64,000 nucleotides of DNA from Ustilago trichophora. Its lineage: Eukaryota; Basidiomycota; Ustilaginomycetes; Ustilaginales; Ustilaginaceae. The stretch covers positions 186,001 through 250,000 of the forward strand of contig OOIN01000047.1 of assembly GCA_900323505.1 (NCBI GenBank), written 5' to 3'. The first letter of the stretch is position 1, and each line of letters begins with the position of its first letter. Shown in pieces: positions 31,478-42,400 of the stretch. A program made the position numbers and the translations under genes. The notes beneath the pieces are model-generated. The model was not told the origin of the DNA. It ran no database searches and was given only the letters and a program-made list of their open reading frames with translations.

Positions 31478-32686
31478 TCACTCCCAACCGCCGGCATAAG
31501 GATTAGCCCCTTGTCCTGGGTACCCGTTCATATCCCCCATACCCGCACCACCATTCATATCCATCGCACCACCATTTACACCCTGCGCACCGCCATACGG
31601 GTCCATCATACCATTCTCCATCCCCATCCCCGCCCCCGCCCCAGGCGCTCCAGGTTGCTCATCCAAGAGACTCAACTCCTGTACAATCTGCGCCACTCTG
31701 TATTCCAACAGACCCAATCCCGTCTCTACAATCTCGGCAGGGTGCATACTTCCACTGGCCTCGACGTCAAAGTAAAACTTGTTGGCCTTCTTATTGTAGT
31801 CAAAGGGTGCATCTTCCTGTGGCGGTTCTTCGAGCTCGGCATTGGGTCCTTCGGGCCATTCTTGCTTTGCGTCAAACTCGTACCAGTAGGTCGTGTGGCG
31901 GAGAGCATTGTGCGGATCGTACTCAAAGCCGACCGCAGAACAGGGAGACCATTTTGCATGCTCTTTAGCAAATCCTTTACGTGCAATGCAGCGAATATCG
32001 AGCTCTTGGCCCTTGGACATCTTGACAAGCATAATGGGTGGGATGGATCCATCGTGTCCAACTGGACGACCGAAATCGGGGTGCTTGGGCGCAGCGGGTT
32101 CGGCCATCGCATCGTCATCGTAAATCGTGGCATTTTCGATCGAGTCAGAGCGTATCAAGTCGCGAGAAGTCACTTCGAGATTCCCGCGGGTGGTGCAGCG
32201 AGCGCGTAATGTGAGCTCTACAGAGCAACGGTCGCAGCCGTCCTCACAGGCGCAGTCCTGGTAGAGCGAGCAAAGCGAGCGTTGTTGTCAAATAACATCG
32301 AATGGGTCCAGTGACACCAACAGCCCATACGAGCAAGAGAGGCAAAGATAATGGATAAAAATTCAGCGTCGTTCACACGAGACAGTGCAAATTTCTAGTC
32401 GGCGTGTACATACCCTATGATCCACCAAAGCCTTGGCACAATCCATACTGAGCAAAGGAATCATGCCCAAACGATGTGCCAAAAACTCGTCCGGCAACAC
32501 AGTCGTATTGTTCCTAATCTCTACCATATCAATTGCCACCGTTGGAATGTCTGCGATCATGATCCTTCTGAGCGAGTTTGCAAATGAGAGATCCACATTC
32601 TCGAGAATGAAGTTGGCATGGTCACGGTTTAGTTGTCGGACTGTGATTTTGGGCCGCGAGGAGACCGCATCGTAGCGCCCGTTCAT
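31478..32686 (-). CDS. RPB3: RNA polymerase II subunit Rpb3
   Basis: Two exons, 32686-32414 and 32257-31478, give 350 aa; the 156-nt intron starts GTATGT and ends TACCAG in phase 0. Exon 1 has the alpha-like N-terminal dimerisation sequence, [32 protein letters not shown]. Exon 2 starts exactly at the Rpb3 zinc site [11 protein letters not shown] (CxCxxxCxxC) and continues with the alpha-like domain ([21 protein letters not shown]) and the C-terminal helix [21 protein letters not shown]. The last 50 residues are Gly/Met/Asn-rich and specific to this lineage. Rpb3 pairs with Rpb11 to nucleate Pol II assembly. Placing the intron directly before the zinc motif supports the model. Confidence 0.95.
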
Positions 32687-33191
32687 GCTGATGGGCTAAT
32701 GTGATATGAGTGTTTTCTGACTTTGTACTGGTGTCGGTACGATTCAGGATGGCGAAAAGAGGATGCTGAGATGCTGCGCAGATCGCTGTCGTACTTCTGA
32801 GTAGCTTGGCGAGCTCGATTGTTGCTGTAAGAAGGTTGGAACCTGGATCTGGCAGCTTCCAAGTAAATGTGCTTTCGAGCCTGTGTCCGATTTGTCGTGA
32901 TACTAGCTTTGTTGGAGAAGATGTATGGATGGCCAAGAAGAAAGATGACGAATGGGGCCAATGATGGAGAGTGTCGCCTGCAGGGTAGAGATGTTCCAAA
33001 GATTGCGACCTTTCGTGGAGAAAGACGCGTCACGTGAGGCGTGTGCGTACTTTACCCGATCTAACATCATGGCAGACTTACCCTCCAACTCCTCCCTTGG
33101 AGTGCATTCTCATCTTCACACCACTTCACATCAATGTCGTCACAATCAGAAGCTTGGTTCGCATTTGTGAGAAGGCACTTGGCATTTCAGA
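32687..33191. other. Intergenic region
   Basis: About 500 bases: the promoter side of RPB3 and the 3' flank of UPF2. Nothing else is supported. Confidence 0.4.
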
Positions 33192-36100
33192 TCAGAACCC
33201 ATGACTGGTCCAAATCTTAAAATCGTCACCTGCAGCTCCCTTACCTCTGCCATTCGCCGAATCATCCCTGTGCTGCGGCTGCTGTTGTTGCTGCTGATGC
33301 TGGTTCTGACGTCGCAACAATGTATGCTGCGGAGGCAGTCCCGAGTCATTCTGAGACTCCGAAGACCGCTCGTACGCAAGTACATGCTGTTTCAGCTTTT
33401 TTCTCTCTGCCTCTTCCATGAGCTGCTTCGTCCGCGTGTTGACTGCAATCGACGCGGTGGACGGGACGTGCACTTCGTGCGTAACCTGCTTGGAGCCTTT
33501 CTTGGACAGGAGGGAGAAGGTCATATGCGAAGCGTCCGCTTGAGGATACTCTGACGGCTTCTTCTTGACCGGAAGGCCGATTTCGGATAGGCCAGACGTG
33601 GACGGGTGACCGTGTGTATGTGAGTGAATGTGTGAATGGCCGTAGCCGGCGTTGGTCGAAGAGAGGCCGCCACGAGAGAAGAGGTGTGTGCTCCGAGAGG
33701 CACTGGCACTGCTCGAAGCGTTCGGAGCGCGCGCGGAGACAGTACCAGATGAGCCAAACTCGGCCATCATCTTGGCCAGCTCCCGGTCAAACTCGTCGTC
33801 GGCCTCTTTGCGGATTGCGAGCTCTTCGTCCTGGCGGTGGCGGCCGATCTCGTCCTCTTCATCCGTATCATTGTCTCCCGAAAGCGATTGTGAGTCAGGA
33901 TGATCAGATTGAGAAGCATTGGAATCATCACCAGATGACGAAGAGTCGCCGGACGAAGAAGAAGACGATGACGACGTTGAAGCTGAAGAGTCGGACGATC
34001 CATCGCTATCGGAGGCATGATCGACTTCGTTTCTCGCTTTGCGCCGCTTCTCGCCGCCCTCTTCATCCGGTCCATCCGCTCTTGCGCCTCCGCGCTCGTC
34101 GTCCGAGTCATCATCATCCTCCTCCGCCCCAGCCTGCACATTGTGCTGCCTGTTGGCCGCCATCATCTCCTCCAACGCCCCCGCTGCGACTGCGAATGAC
34201 TTGTTGAAGTTTATTTCAGGTCTCAACATCTCCAACGTCTCGGTCAGCATAAAGTCGACGTCCATCGGCAGCGGCTGTTCTTTGCACAGCACGTATACGT
34301 TTAAGAAAACCAAAAAGTCGTCCAGCTTCTTCTTCAAAGATCCTCTGTCAAAGCAGACACCACACGTGTCGAGCAGCGTGCAGATCAATCGGATCCTGAA
34401 GTAATCATCTGGCGCATCCAACGGAGCGAGCTGCCCGGGCCATGGTCGACCATTGGGATGGCCAAAGGTGGCGAGCGACCAAAGCTGTTCAAAGACGATG
34501 CCGCTGTTGATGAGGCGGTAGTTGTACAGCTCGCCGAGATAGCATGTGGTGGCGACGCGGCGTTGATTATGCTTGAAAATGTTTTCCTCCATGCCGATGC
34601 GGATGTTTTCGAGGACTTGATCGATGACTTCGACAGCAAAGGCAGGGTGGAATCGGTCGAGTTCGTAAACGAGGATGGCGAGCAGATGGATGTTGGAGTA
34701 GCGAATACGCCATGCACGCGTAAAGGCGTCTTTAAGCCAGCCATACACTTCCGCATCGTCCCATGGTAGCTTCCGGAGCTGAACAACGACGCTGTCGACC
34801 GTCCTCTTCTGCAAAACATTGTAAATCAGATGACGGATGTAGAGCTCCATCGGCTTGCGCTCCTTCTGCTCAATGGCCTTGCGTTTGGGTGGATTACACT
34901 GGTAGTAGGCATTGTTGAGTATCAGCAGCTGGCGTGAGTCCAAATTGGCAGCTGCACGCTTCCGACGCAGCATCTCGAGCATGCTTCGCATTCGCGCCGA
35001 GGTCTCCTCGGTGCGAAGCAGGTATCGTCCGCATCCCTCCAGTAGCGAAGCGAGCACATCGATGTTGGGTCCTGAAAATTCCTCGAGGCACGTCTTGAGG
35101 CAGTGGAAGATGGCGTGTGTTGGTGTGACCTTGAACTTGGTGAGCTCGGAAAGGAAGCGAGCATTCTTGGCGCGTGTCTCTGTAAGCTCGACGTTCTTCT
35201 TGCGCTGCAGATATCGGAACTCATCTTCTAACAAGGCGGTGAGACCTGCGCCGACGTCAGGCATGTATCCGTTGAGTGTCGCTGCAAGGCGCGCGTAGTA
35301 AGGGGCCAAGTCGATACGGTTGCGTGGGAGCGAGGCAAGGTGTTTGACCAATTTTCGGCGTGCTGGCTTGGTGGCAATAAAAGCAAAGTCAACAGCAGCA
35401 CTGTCGATCATGCTGCGATTCGTCATGTCTGGCAACTTGGCCATGAGTGTTGCAAGTTGAGCTGCGGGACCGGCGTTCATCAACTCGTCGACCGCGTCAG
35501 AATCAAGTTGGGGCGAGGCTGACGCCGATGCCTCTGCGGATGAGGTTGCTTCTGTCTGTCGGTCAGCATCCTTGGCGTCGGCCTTAGCAGCACCGCTCGA
35601 TGCGTTGGCGCTGATGCCTGTGGTCTGGGCCAGAATAACTGGCGGGATGATGTCGCCCAGATCAAGAATGCTTTCGTAAAATTTCTGCGTGTCTTGATCC
35701 TCCCACGGACTCTGATCCGTCGCGAATTCTTCGTCTGCTCGCTCGAATGCCGACTTGGAATTCAAATTGACACCCAACCCTGCAGCATTAGACGCTGACG
35801 CTGATGCTTCAAGCTGAGGCATAGGAACGCTGAGAAGCTCGGAAAAAATGGTACCCCAATCGCAAACACGCTCGAAGCTCTTGGTCATGCGTTCGTAGTT
35901 TTGCTGTCGATCCTCGAAGATCTCGCCGGAGCGAATGTAGGCTTCGTGGTTCTTGCGGTCTTGATCCTGAAGTCTTTGATGCTCCTTGACGATGCGACGT
36001 GAGAACGTCGAAAAGTAGGTCTCGAAGAGTTTACGGAACTTGGCCTGCATATCTGATGACACCAAAGGGGCGGTGGAAGGGTCGAGCGCTTCGAGACCGT

Positions 36101-36920
36101 TGACATCAACGGTATCTCCAAGTGTGAGAGCAGAGGATGCTTTGTCGGACAGCAGCGAGTCTGCATCGTTGGCGGATGGAGGAGCCAGCATGGAGGGACC
36201 AAGACCTTTGAGGATAGCGATGGCAAGCGGGACATTCGAGTGCTCCTTGTCGGTAGCAAGAAGATTCTTGAGCAAATTAAAGAGCCATGTGGCTCCAGTG
36301 TCGTCCTGCGAGTGACCAATGGCTTCTACAAGTGCAAGCTCTGCTGTGACCCGGAGCAGAGGTTTTTGGCGAGCCACTCTGGCTACTTCCTCCCTCTCCT
36401 TTTGCTCTGCGGTCATGCTCTGATAGAGAGCCTTGTTTGGTGGAGCCATACCTTGCTCGAGTGCATTTGTAAGCGGCGAGCTAAATGCATCGCCGCCGAA
36501 TCGGACATGGAAGGCAGATAGAATCTCGGCGGCAGCAAAGCAGTCCTTGGCTGTCACGCATCTTGCCAGACCCTCGCGAGCAGCCTGAATGAGCTCCTGT
36601 AAATACTTTTCGAGGTTGAGTCCAGGCAAATCTTTGAGGAGCTGGTCGCGGGCATCTTGACCGATGCCCTGCTTGACTCGCTTGATGAAAGCTGTGTTCT
36701 TTTTGAGGTTGGAATCGAGTGATTTTGGGATGGCTGGTGGACCCACTTGCCAAGCTCGAATGTTGGCCTCACGAAGGTGACGACGCTTCCTTTCGCGTTC
36801 TTTGTAGAGTGCCTTTGCCAGAGACTCGTCTTTGGTGGGTGCTGCTGATGTGGAGGGGGAAGCTTTGGCCGCCGCTTGGGCTGCGCTGGATCCGGCCAGC
36901 GGAGCTGCGACGGTCGCCAT
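33192..36920 (-). CDS. UPF2: Nonsense-mediated decay factor Upf2/Nmd2 (three MIF4G domains)
   Basis: A 1242-aa protein with the Upf2 layout. An N-terminal basic stretch (KERERKRRHLREANIRAWQ, about 40-58) is followed by MIF4G-1 (about 75-280), with the linker FETYFSTFSRRIVKEHQRLQDQDRKNHEAYIRSGEIFEDRQQNYE. MIF4G-2 (about 470-610) contains LPDMTNRSMIDSAAVDFAF and NRIDLAPYYARLAATLNG, and MIF4G-3 (about 680-870) contains VVQLRKLPW and LIYNVLQKRTVDSV. A long Asp/Glu/Ser acid region comes next, and the C-terminal Upf1-binding region has VTHEVHVPSTASIAVNTRTKQLMEEAERKK. Upf2 bridges Upf1 and Upf3 on mRNAs with early stop codons. The frame is open upstream, but the first ATG is at 36920 (MATVAAPLAGSS). 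A Gln/His repeat near the C-terminus (33270-33310) is low complexity. Confidence 0.92.
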   Translation of the reverse strand: MATVAAPLAGSSAAQAAAKASPSTSAAPTKDESLAKALYKERERKRRHLREANIRAWQVGPPAIPKSLDSNLKKNTAFIKRVKQGIGQDARDQLLKDLPGLNLEKYLQELIQAAREGLARCVTAKDCFAAAEILSAFHVRFGGDAFSSPLTNALEQGMAPPNKALYQSMTAEQKEREEVARVARQKPLLRVTAELALVEAIGHSQDDTGATWLFNLLKNLLATDKEHSNVPLAIAILKGLGPSMLAPPSANDADSLLSDKASSALTLGDTVDVNGLEALDPSTAPLVSSDMQAKFRKLFETYFSTFSRRIVKEHQRLQDQDRKNHEAYIRSGEIFEDRQQNYERMTKSFERVCDWGTIFSELLSVPMPQLEASASASNAAGLGVNLNSKSAFERADEEFATDQSPWEDQDTQKFYESILDLGDIIPPVILAQTTGISANASSGAAKADAKDADRQTEATSSAEASASASPQLDSDAVDELMNAGPAAQLATLMAKLPDMTNRSMIDSAAVDFAFIATKPARRKLVKHLASLPRNRIDLAPYYARLAATLNGYMPDVGAGLTALLEDEFRYLQRKKNVELTETRAKNARFLSELTKFKVTPTHAIFHCLKTCLEEFSGPNIDVLASLLEGCGRYLLRTEETSARMRSMLEMLRRKRAAANLDSRQLLILNNAYYQCNPPKRKAIEQKERKPMELYIRHLIYNVLQKRTVDSVVVQLRKLPWDDAEVYGWLKDAFTRAWRIRYSNIHLLAILVYELDRFHPAFAVEVIDQVLENIRIGMEENIFKHNQRRVATTCYLGELYNYRLINSGIVFEQLWSLATFGHPNGRPWPGQLAPLDAPDDYFRIRLICTLLDTCGVCFDRGSLKKKLDDFLVFLNVYVLCKEQPLPMDVDFMLTETLEMLRPEINFNKSFAVAAGALEEMMAANRQHNVQAGAEEDDDDSDDERGGARADGPDEEGGEKRRKARNEVDHASDSDGSSDSSASTSSSSSSSSGDSSSSGDDSNASQSDHPDSQSLSGDNDTDEEDEIGRHRQDEELAIRKEADDEFDRELAKMMAEFGSSGTVSARAPNASSSASASRSTHLFSRGGLSSTNAGYGHSHIHSHTHGHPSTSGLSEIGLPVKKKPSEYPQADASHMTFSLLSKKGSKQVTHEVHVPSTASIAVNTRTKQLMEEAERKKLKQHVLAYERSSESQNDSGLPPQHTLLRRQNQHQQQQQQPQHRDDSANGRGKGAAGDDFKIWTSHGF

Positions 36921-37919
36921 GAGGTTTGGCACCTTTATATGGCAGTATGAGTTGGTGGCCTCTATGTTGGCAGCATGTGCAGATGTGACGAGAAGCAAAA
37001 GAGTCGACGCTGTTGGTCGAATGAGCCGGTTATTTAATTGAAGATGCGACCTAGCTGAATTGATGTTGATCGGGTTCTGTGATGCAAAAGCAGGAAGAAG
37101 CTTGAGTATGAGGCAGTCCACTCACTGATCTTCAAATCAAGTCGTTGAGAGATGCTTGTGGGTTGGGTTCTTCTGTGGTTTGCGATTGACAAGTGCAAAT
37201 GAACATGTCCAAAGGCCAATCTTGTTCAAGGCAACGAACGCCTCTTCTGGCTGAGCGTTGCTTTCTCCCGAAGTCCGAATACTTTTTGCTCAGGGTCCAT
37301 CTCCGCAAAACCTTCGATCTCACATTTGATTCTTCAAATTCATTTCGCTCTAACATCGTGGCCAAAATTCATCAGCAGCGATGACAATTTTAGCCGGGAA
37401 ATTGTAGAAAAGAGCCACATGGCATGCTTGATGCACAAGCCGTGACGGCAGTCGGTGTGTCATTGCAAAACAAAAGCATAAAATTCCAAACTGTCGCTCC
37501 AAACTCGCTCGGACTAAAGTTAGCCGGCTGCAAAGCATACCTGTCCAGTACAACCACCAAGAAGCCAAGTCTTGTCCCCACCGGCAACAAGAACATGGTC
37601 CTTGACCGGAAAACTTGAGACAAAGAAACAGCTTCCCTCTTCTTCCAAAAATTGTTGTGCTGCAGCGTGCCAAGACCCTAGATTCTGGACTGTGTGTGGG
37701 CGTGTTTCTCTATCTCCGTGCGTCGAGGCCGTGTCACAGTGGCAAAGCAAGCCGATGATCCGTGGAGGAGGTACCGTGTCAGCAGCATAGCCGAGCCCGA
37801 CTCTTGTGTCTGTGCACGCCGAACGAGACTACATATACAGCTCCCTTCTCGATCTGGCCATCTTGTTCTTCATTCTCATCCATCAACTTTTGGCTTCTCC
37901 TCTCTCATATACCTCCAAA
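36921..37919. other. Divergent promoter region of about 1 kb
   Basis: Lies between UPF2 and the MDR reductase. It carries the TATA-like site and CT-rich leader of the reductase gene. No gene or RNA is supported. Confidence 0.4.
37831..37840 (+). promoter_or_regulatory. TATA-like element of the reductase gene
   Basis: ACATATACAG lies 80-90 bases before the ATG at 37920 and is followed by a pyrimidine-rich leader (CTCCCTTCTCGATC). This arrangement is common for strongly expressed fungal genes. It is a judgement by eye only. Confidence 0.35.
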
Positions 37920-39011
37920 ATGACGTTCACCATCCCATCCCAGCAGACTCAGATCGTCCTTCGCGAGCGCCCCACTGCCGCCATCAAGGACACCCTCGGC
38001 GCCAACGACTCGACCTACGAGAAGCGCACCGTTCCCGTTGCCCAAGAATCCGAGCTCAACGATGGCGAGGTTCTCGTCCGTGTCGAATACGTCTCGCTCG
38101 ACCCTGCCATGCGCGGCTGGTTGCGCGATGCCCGCTCCTACCTCCCTCCCGTCCAGATTGGCGAGGTGATGCGTGCCGGTGGTGTCGGTGTCATCGTCGC
38201 CTCCAAGTTCCCCGGTCTCAACAAGGGTGACCAGGTCAGCGGTACTCTCGGATGGCAGCAATATGCTCGCGTCCCCGGTAAGAGCGTCGAGAAGCGTCAA
38301 ATTCGCGAGGGTGGTTCGCTTCTCGACTACCTCGGACCCCTCGGCTCCTCGGGTCAGACTGCCTATTGGGGTATCTTTGACGTTGCCGCCATCAAGGAGG
38401 GCGATGTCGTTGTCGTCACCGGTGCCGCTGGCTCGGTCGGTTCCATCGCTGTCCAGCTCGCCAAGCTCAAGGGCTGCAAGGTCATTGCCGTCGCCGGTGC
38501 TGATGACAAGTGCCAGTGGCTCAAGGAGTCCCTCGGTGCTGACGAGGCCCTCAACTACAAGGACCCCAACTTCAAGAAGACCTATCGTGAAATCGTCACC
38601 AAGAAGTACGGTTACATTGACGCCATCTTCGAGAACGTCGGTGGTGAGATCCTCGACATGTCGCTCCTCTGCATGAAGCCTCACGCCCGTATCGCCCTGT
38701 GTGGTGCTATCTCGGACTACAACAACCCCAAGCCCGACGGTCTCAAGAACTACCAAACCATCATCGCCATGCGCATCAAGCTTCAGGGATTCATCGTCTT
38801 TGACTACGCAAAGCGATACGGTGAGGCTGAAGACAACATGACTCAGTGGATGAAGGAGGGCAAGCTGGCTCGCAAGTTCCACGTCGTTGGTGAGGACCTG
38901 GACGGCAAGGCTAGGGAGCAGGGTCAGAGTTTGGAGCAGTGCCCTAAAGCACTCAACGATCTCTTTGCCGGTAAGAACGTCGGTAAGATGGTTGTCAAGG
39001 TCGCTCCCTAA
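37920..39011 (+). CDS. MDR-family NADP-dependent oxidoreductase (alkenal/prostaglandin reductase-like)
   Basis: A 363-aa zinc-independent medium-chain dehydrogenase/reductase of the leukotriene B4 12-hydroxydehydrogenase / alkenal double-bond reductase group. N-terminal GroES-like fold: VLVRVEYVSLDPAMRGWLRD (about 45-63). The Rossmann nucleotide motif is VVVVTGAAGSVGSIAVQLAKLKGCKVIAVAG (about 161-191), followed by the NADPH-phosphate-type lysine region DKCQWL and ADEALNYKD. Typical substrate-domain sequence FENVGGEILDMSLLCMKPHARIALCGAISDYN (about 238-268) is present. It would reduce activated C=C bonds of reactive aldehydes or ketones. The catalytic-zinc cysteines of alcohol dehydrogenases are absent. 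The codon choice is strongly biased to C-ending codons, unlike several neighbours, which suggests high expression. Confidence 0.9.
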   Translation: MTFTIPSQQTQIVLRERPTAAIKDTLGANDSTYEKRTVPVAQESELNDGEVLVRVEYVSLDPAMRGWLRDARSYLPPVQIGEVMRAGGVGVIVASKFPGLNKGDQVSGTLGWQQYARVPGKSVEKRQIREGGSLLDYLGPLGSSGQTAYWGIFDVAAIKEGDVVVVTGAAGSVGSIAVQLAKLKGCKVIAVAGADDKCQWLKESLGADEALNYKDPNFKKTYREIVTKKYGYIDAIFENVGGEILDMSLLCMKPHARIALCGAISDYNNPKPDGLKNYQTIIAMRIKLQGFIVFDYAKRYGEAEDNMTQWMKEGKLARKFHVVGEDLDGKAREQGQSLEQCPKALNDLFAGKNVGKMVVKVAP

Positions 39012-39409
39012 GTCAAGCGCTAGTCAAGAAAATGGAATTTGCAAACATTGTACTACTATTTAGCCCGGAAGGCAATCACATTGGATACGCACACATATAC
39101 ACTCTTCTGACTGGTCGTCGATTTGCTTCGTATGAGAAAGCCAAGGAACGCTGTGACATACACACATGCAATTTCTGAATGGCATTGATTGATGTTCCGT
39201 GGTATTGAAAGAAAGAAAGAAGGAAGAACGATACAAAAGGCCACCGTCGATGATGGAGCAAAAGAGAGTGAAGCGAACCGAAACGGTAGGAAAGAACGGA
39301 TATATTCGAAGCAAAAATTGTAAAATAAAAATGAATCGAGAAAAAACGGCCCTTGAATTTCCAGGAAAAAGAATATATATCTGTGCGATGATGTGCTGGA
39401 TAGAATTCG
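39012..39409. other. Convergent 3' intergenic region
   Basis: About 400 AT-rich bases between two converging stop codons, presumably carrying both 3' UTRs. No gene is supported. Confidence 0.4.
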
Positions 39410-42400
39410 TCACTCTCCGCTACCAGCGCTAGAAACGGGACTCAAGATGGTCGACTTGGTCTTTCTCGGCGATCTGGTCAAATCCCAAGCTCTACTACCA
39501 CTTGCACCGCCCAAGTTGGCCATACTGCGTTTGCTTTTGAGCGGGCTTGCTCCACTGCCACCTACGCCTGCACTGAGAAGAAGATTGGGCCGACTCGAGT
39601 TCTTCCTCACCTTCTTGGTCGGGCTACCTGGAATCGCACCAACAGTGGAACCAGGTGATTCCATATCATCATCCGAGCCCATCATTGCCGTGATTCCCGT
39701 GACGTTGCTGGCCGTCCTCGTACGCACGGAGCTGTCATCATCAAAATCGTCATCTTCGCCCGAAGAGTTACCAAACCCACGAAGAGGTACTTTGTAGCTG
39801 CCGGATGGTGCAACTGCTGAACAGATCTCATCTGCATCATCCATACCATAGTTGACGAATGACAGCTGGCTGAAGGAGAATCCTCCACCACTAGAGCCCG
39901 AGGCGAGCGCTGAGGGGGTGGGAGACTTGGATTTGCCAGGGGAACTGTTGGAGCGAGAGGAAGAGGCGCTTTGGTGCGAGATTGTACGGGCACGCGTGGG
40001 GGAGGCAGATGTGGTAAGTTCCAGGGTAAAGCCACCTGTGCTGCCGATGGTGGAAGACTTGTTTTTAAGACCGCTACCTGAGGCTGAAGAGCTGGAGCTG
40101 GAAGAGGTGGAACCCGTACTGCTGCTTCCGGCGACAAAGGAAGATGAGGCGGTGTTGATGCGACGATTCGAAGCGATCTTGCGCAGACTAGGCGCCATGG
40201 GCTTTGCAGGCGAGGGTGGCAGACCAGTAGTCATACCACCGAGCGGACTACGCAGGTGCGGGGTTGACTTCATCTTGGCTGGCGATCGAGGAGGGCTCAA
40301 AGGCGCAGATAGGGTGCTAGGAACTTTTCGAGTTGTGATTTGACCCGAGGGACCAGCCTGCTTAGCTGTGGCTGCGGTACGTTGTTGCTGTTTCACCATC
40401 TGATTCTGCATCTGGAGGAATTGCAGTTGTTGTTGTTGAAGCTGTCGCATTCGCGTCTGTTGCATCGCCAGGTGCTCTCTGGACGCATCGGCAGGCGCCG
40501 ATCGAGGCGTGCTAGCGGCAGGAGGCATCAATGTCTCTCCCGCACCCATCAGCTTAGATGGTTCCAACGTGGTCGGTACCTGCTGTTGTTGCTGATGTTG
40601 TTGTTGCTGCTGCTGCTGCTGGCCGAATGGGTTTTGCAACTGCATCGGGTTGGCAGCGATCTGCGAGGCCAGCGAAGGGCTTGACTCGGACGTTCGCAGC
40701 ACTGCATGACTCGCTCGTCTTGGTGGTAAGAGCATCTGATCAGCGCCCATATGGCTTGCAGTCACCATCCCGGTCGCATTGAGAGTCAACCCGTACATGT
40801 TGCCTCCGCGGTCGCCCACAGAAGGACCGCTGATGCTGTTGTGCCTAGGTGGCGGATATACCGATGTATATCCCGAGAGATCCTGCGACCCAAGATTGCC
40901 TTGGCCTGCAAAGAGGGTGGTGTCGTGCTGGTGGAGGAATTGGGGGGTAAAGACGCCTTGCTGCTGCTGTTGCTGCAGCTGTTGGAACTGGTGCTGTTGA
41001 GTTGGGGCTTGTTGCTGTTGTTGGGCAAGGTGAAGATTGGAGAATTGGTTCTGAATGGATGGTGCGAAGCTGGCCGAGTCAGCAGAGAGTGGCATGCCGG
41101 GTACTCTTGGATCAAACCCGGCACCGGCGTAAGCCTGCATCTGAACAGGGAGGTAGCCTTGCAGGTGAGGTTGGTACGCAGCACCAGCCATGCTGCTGGG
41201 ACCTGGCTGAAGCGGGTGTTGTGGCGTGACCGGGGTCGGCAGTCCAGTCGATCCGACACTGAGTTTGCGCGGAGAATTGCCCTCCATACCATACATCAGA
41301 GCCGCCTGAACAGCCTTGGCAGCGCGCTCGCTCGCCTCCTGACCAGCAAACTGCTGCGAGGGAGTCACAAAGTCCTGATAGACACCCAACCTCGCCGCCT
41401 GCTGGGCAACGTGAACCTGATGCAGCTGTACGAGCCTTCGTCGCTGCTCCTCGGTCATTTTTTCGGGGTCGATCGTTGACTCGGCTGGGTTGTTAACCGT
41501 GACCGTGCGGCCAGGTGCCACTTCGATGGTCTGATCATTGATCGCTGTTGCGCCATCGACGTTGGCAGGGACAGCAACTGGTGCCGGCGCCGACAGATCT
41601 CGCTGTACAGCACGGCGCTGGAAGAGTGCCGATGACTGTGCGACAGTAGAATGGCCCGCAAGCTCTGTGGACATGGGAAGGCCGTCTTTGCCAAGAGCAG
41701 TTTCATTGCCTGCCACAGCGACATCGTGAGCAGGGCTGCTGACTGCACTGGACTGAGGTCCGAGCTCGAGACCGAGAGCGTTGTGATCGGGGATGCGTTC
41801 CTGTGGGTATCCGGCATCGATGAGGTAGTCATTGATCAGATGCTGTGTTCCCGCAGCTTCCAGCACGGGGTCATCACGCTGCAGGAGGGGTGCAGAAATG
41901 CATGAGCGCAATGTGCGAGTTGGAGCACCAAGAAGTAAGTGAGATCCCTCGCTTTCGTTTGGTGACGTGGATGGGTTGAGAGTGTCAAAGCCGATGTTGT
42001 TGGATGCGCCAGGGGAGCCGGTGGGATCGGAATGTTCGACATCGATGGCGAAGCTGGGCAGATTGAGGCCTCTGCGTGACGACTTCAAGCTGATGTTCTG
42101 CGTCTGTCCATACCAAATTCCCTCAGGGGAGTCGACGTCCGAATCGACGAGACCGCCTGTAATCTCGGGGCCGTGGTTCCAACCGGGAAGGTGAATGGTG
42201 GTTCCTGTATATGGACTGCTCGAAGCCGAGGTGGTATCGTTGAAGAAGTCGTCCACATGCAGTGTTTCCGTAAAAGTCGTCTTGAGGTCTGTATTTTCAT
42301 CAACAAGGTGACCGTCCGTCAGCGTCAATGTCTGCTGTGCTTCCAGTTTAGCGAGTGCACCTTGATACTTACCAATCGAGTGCTCAGCCAGATTCGACAG

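Noticed and set aside
37905..38882. Minus-strand ORF of 325 aa opposite the MDR reductase
   Set aside because: It is antisense to a well-matched enzyme with strongly biased codons and shows no motif.
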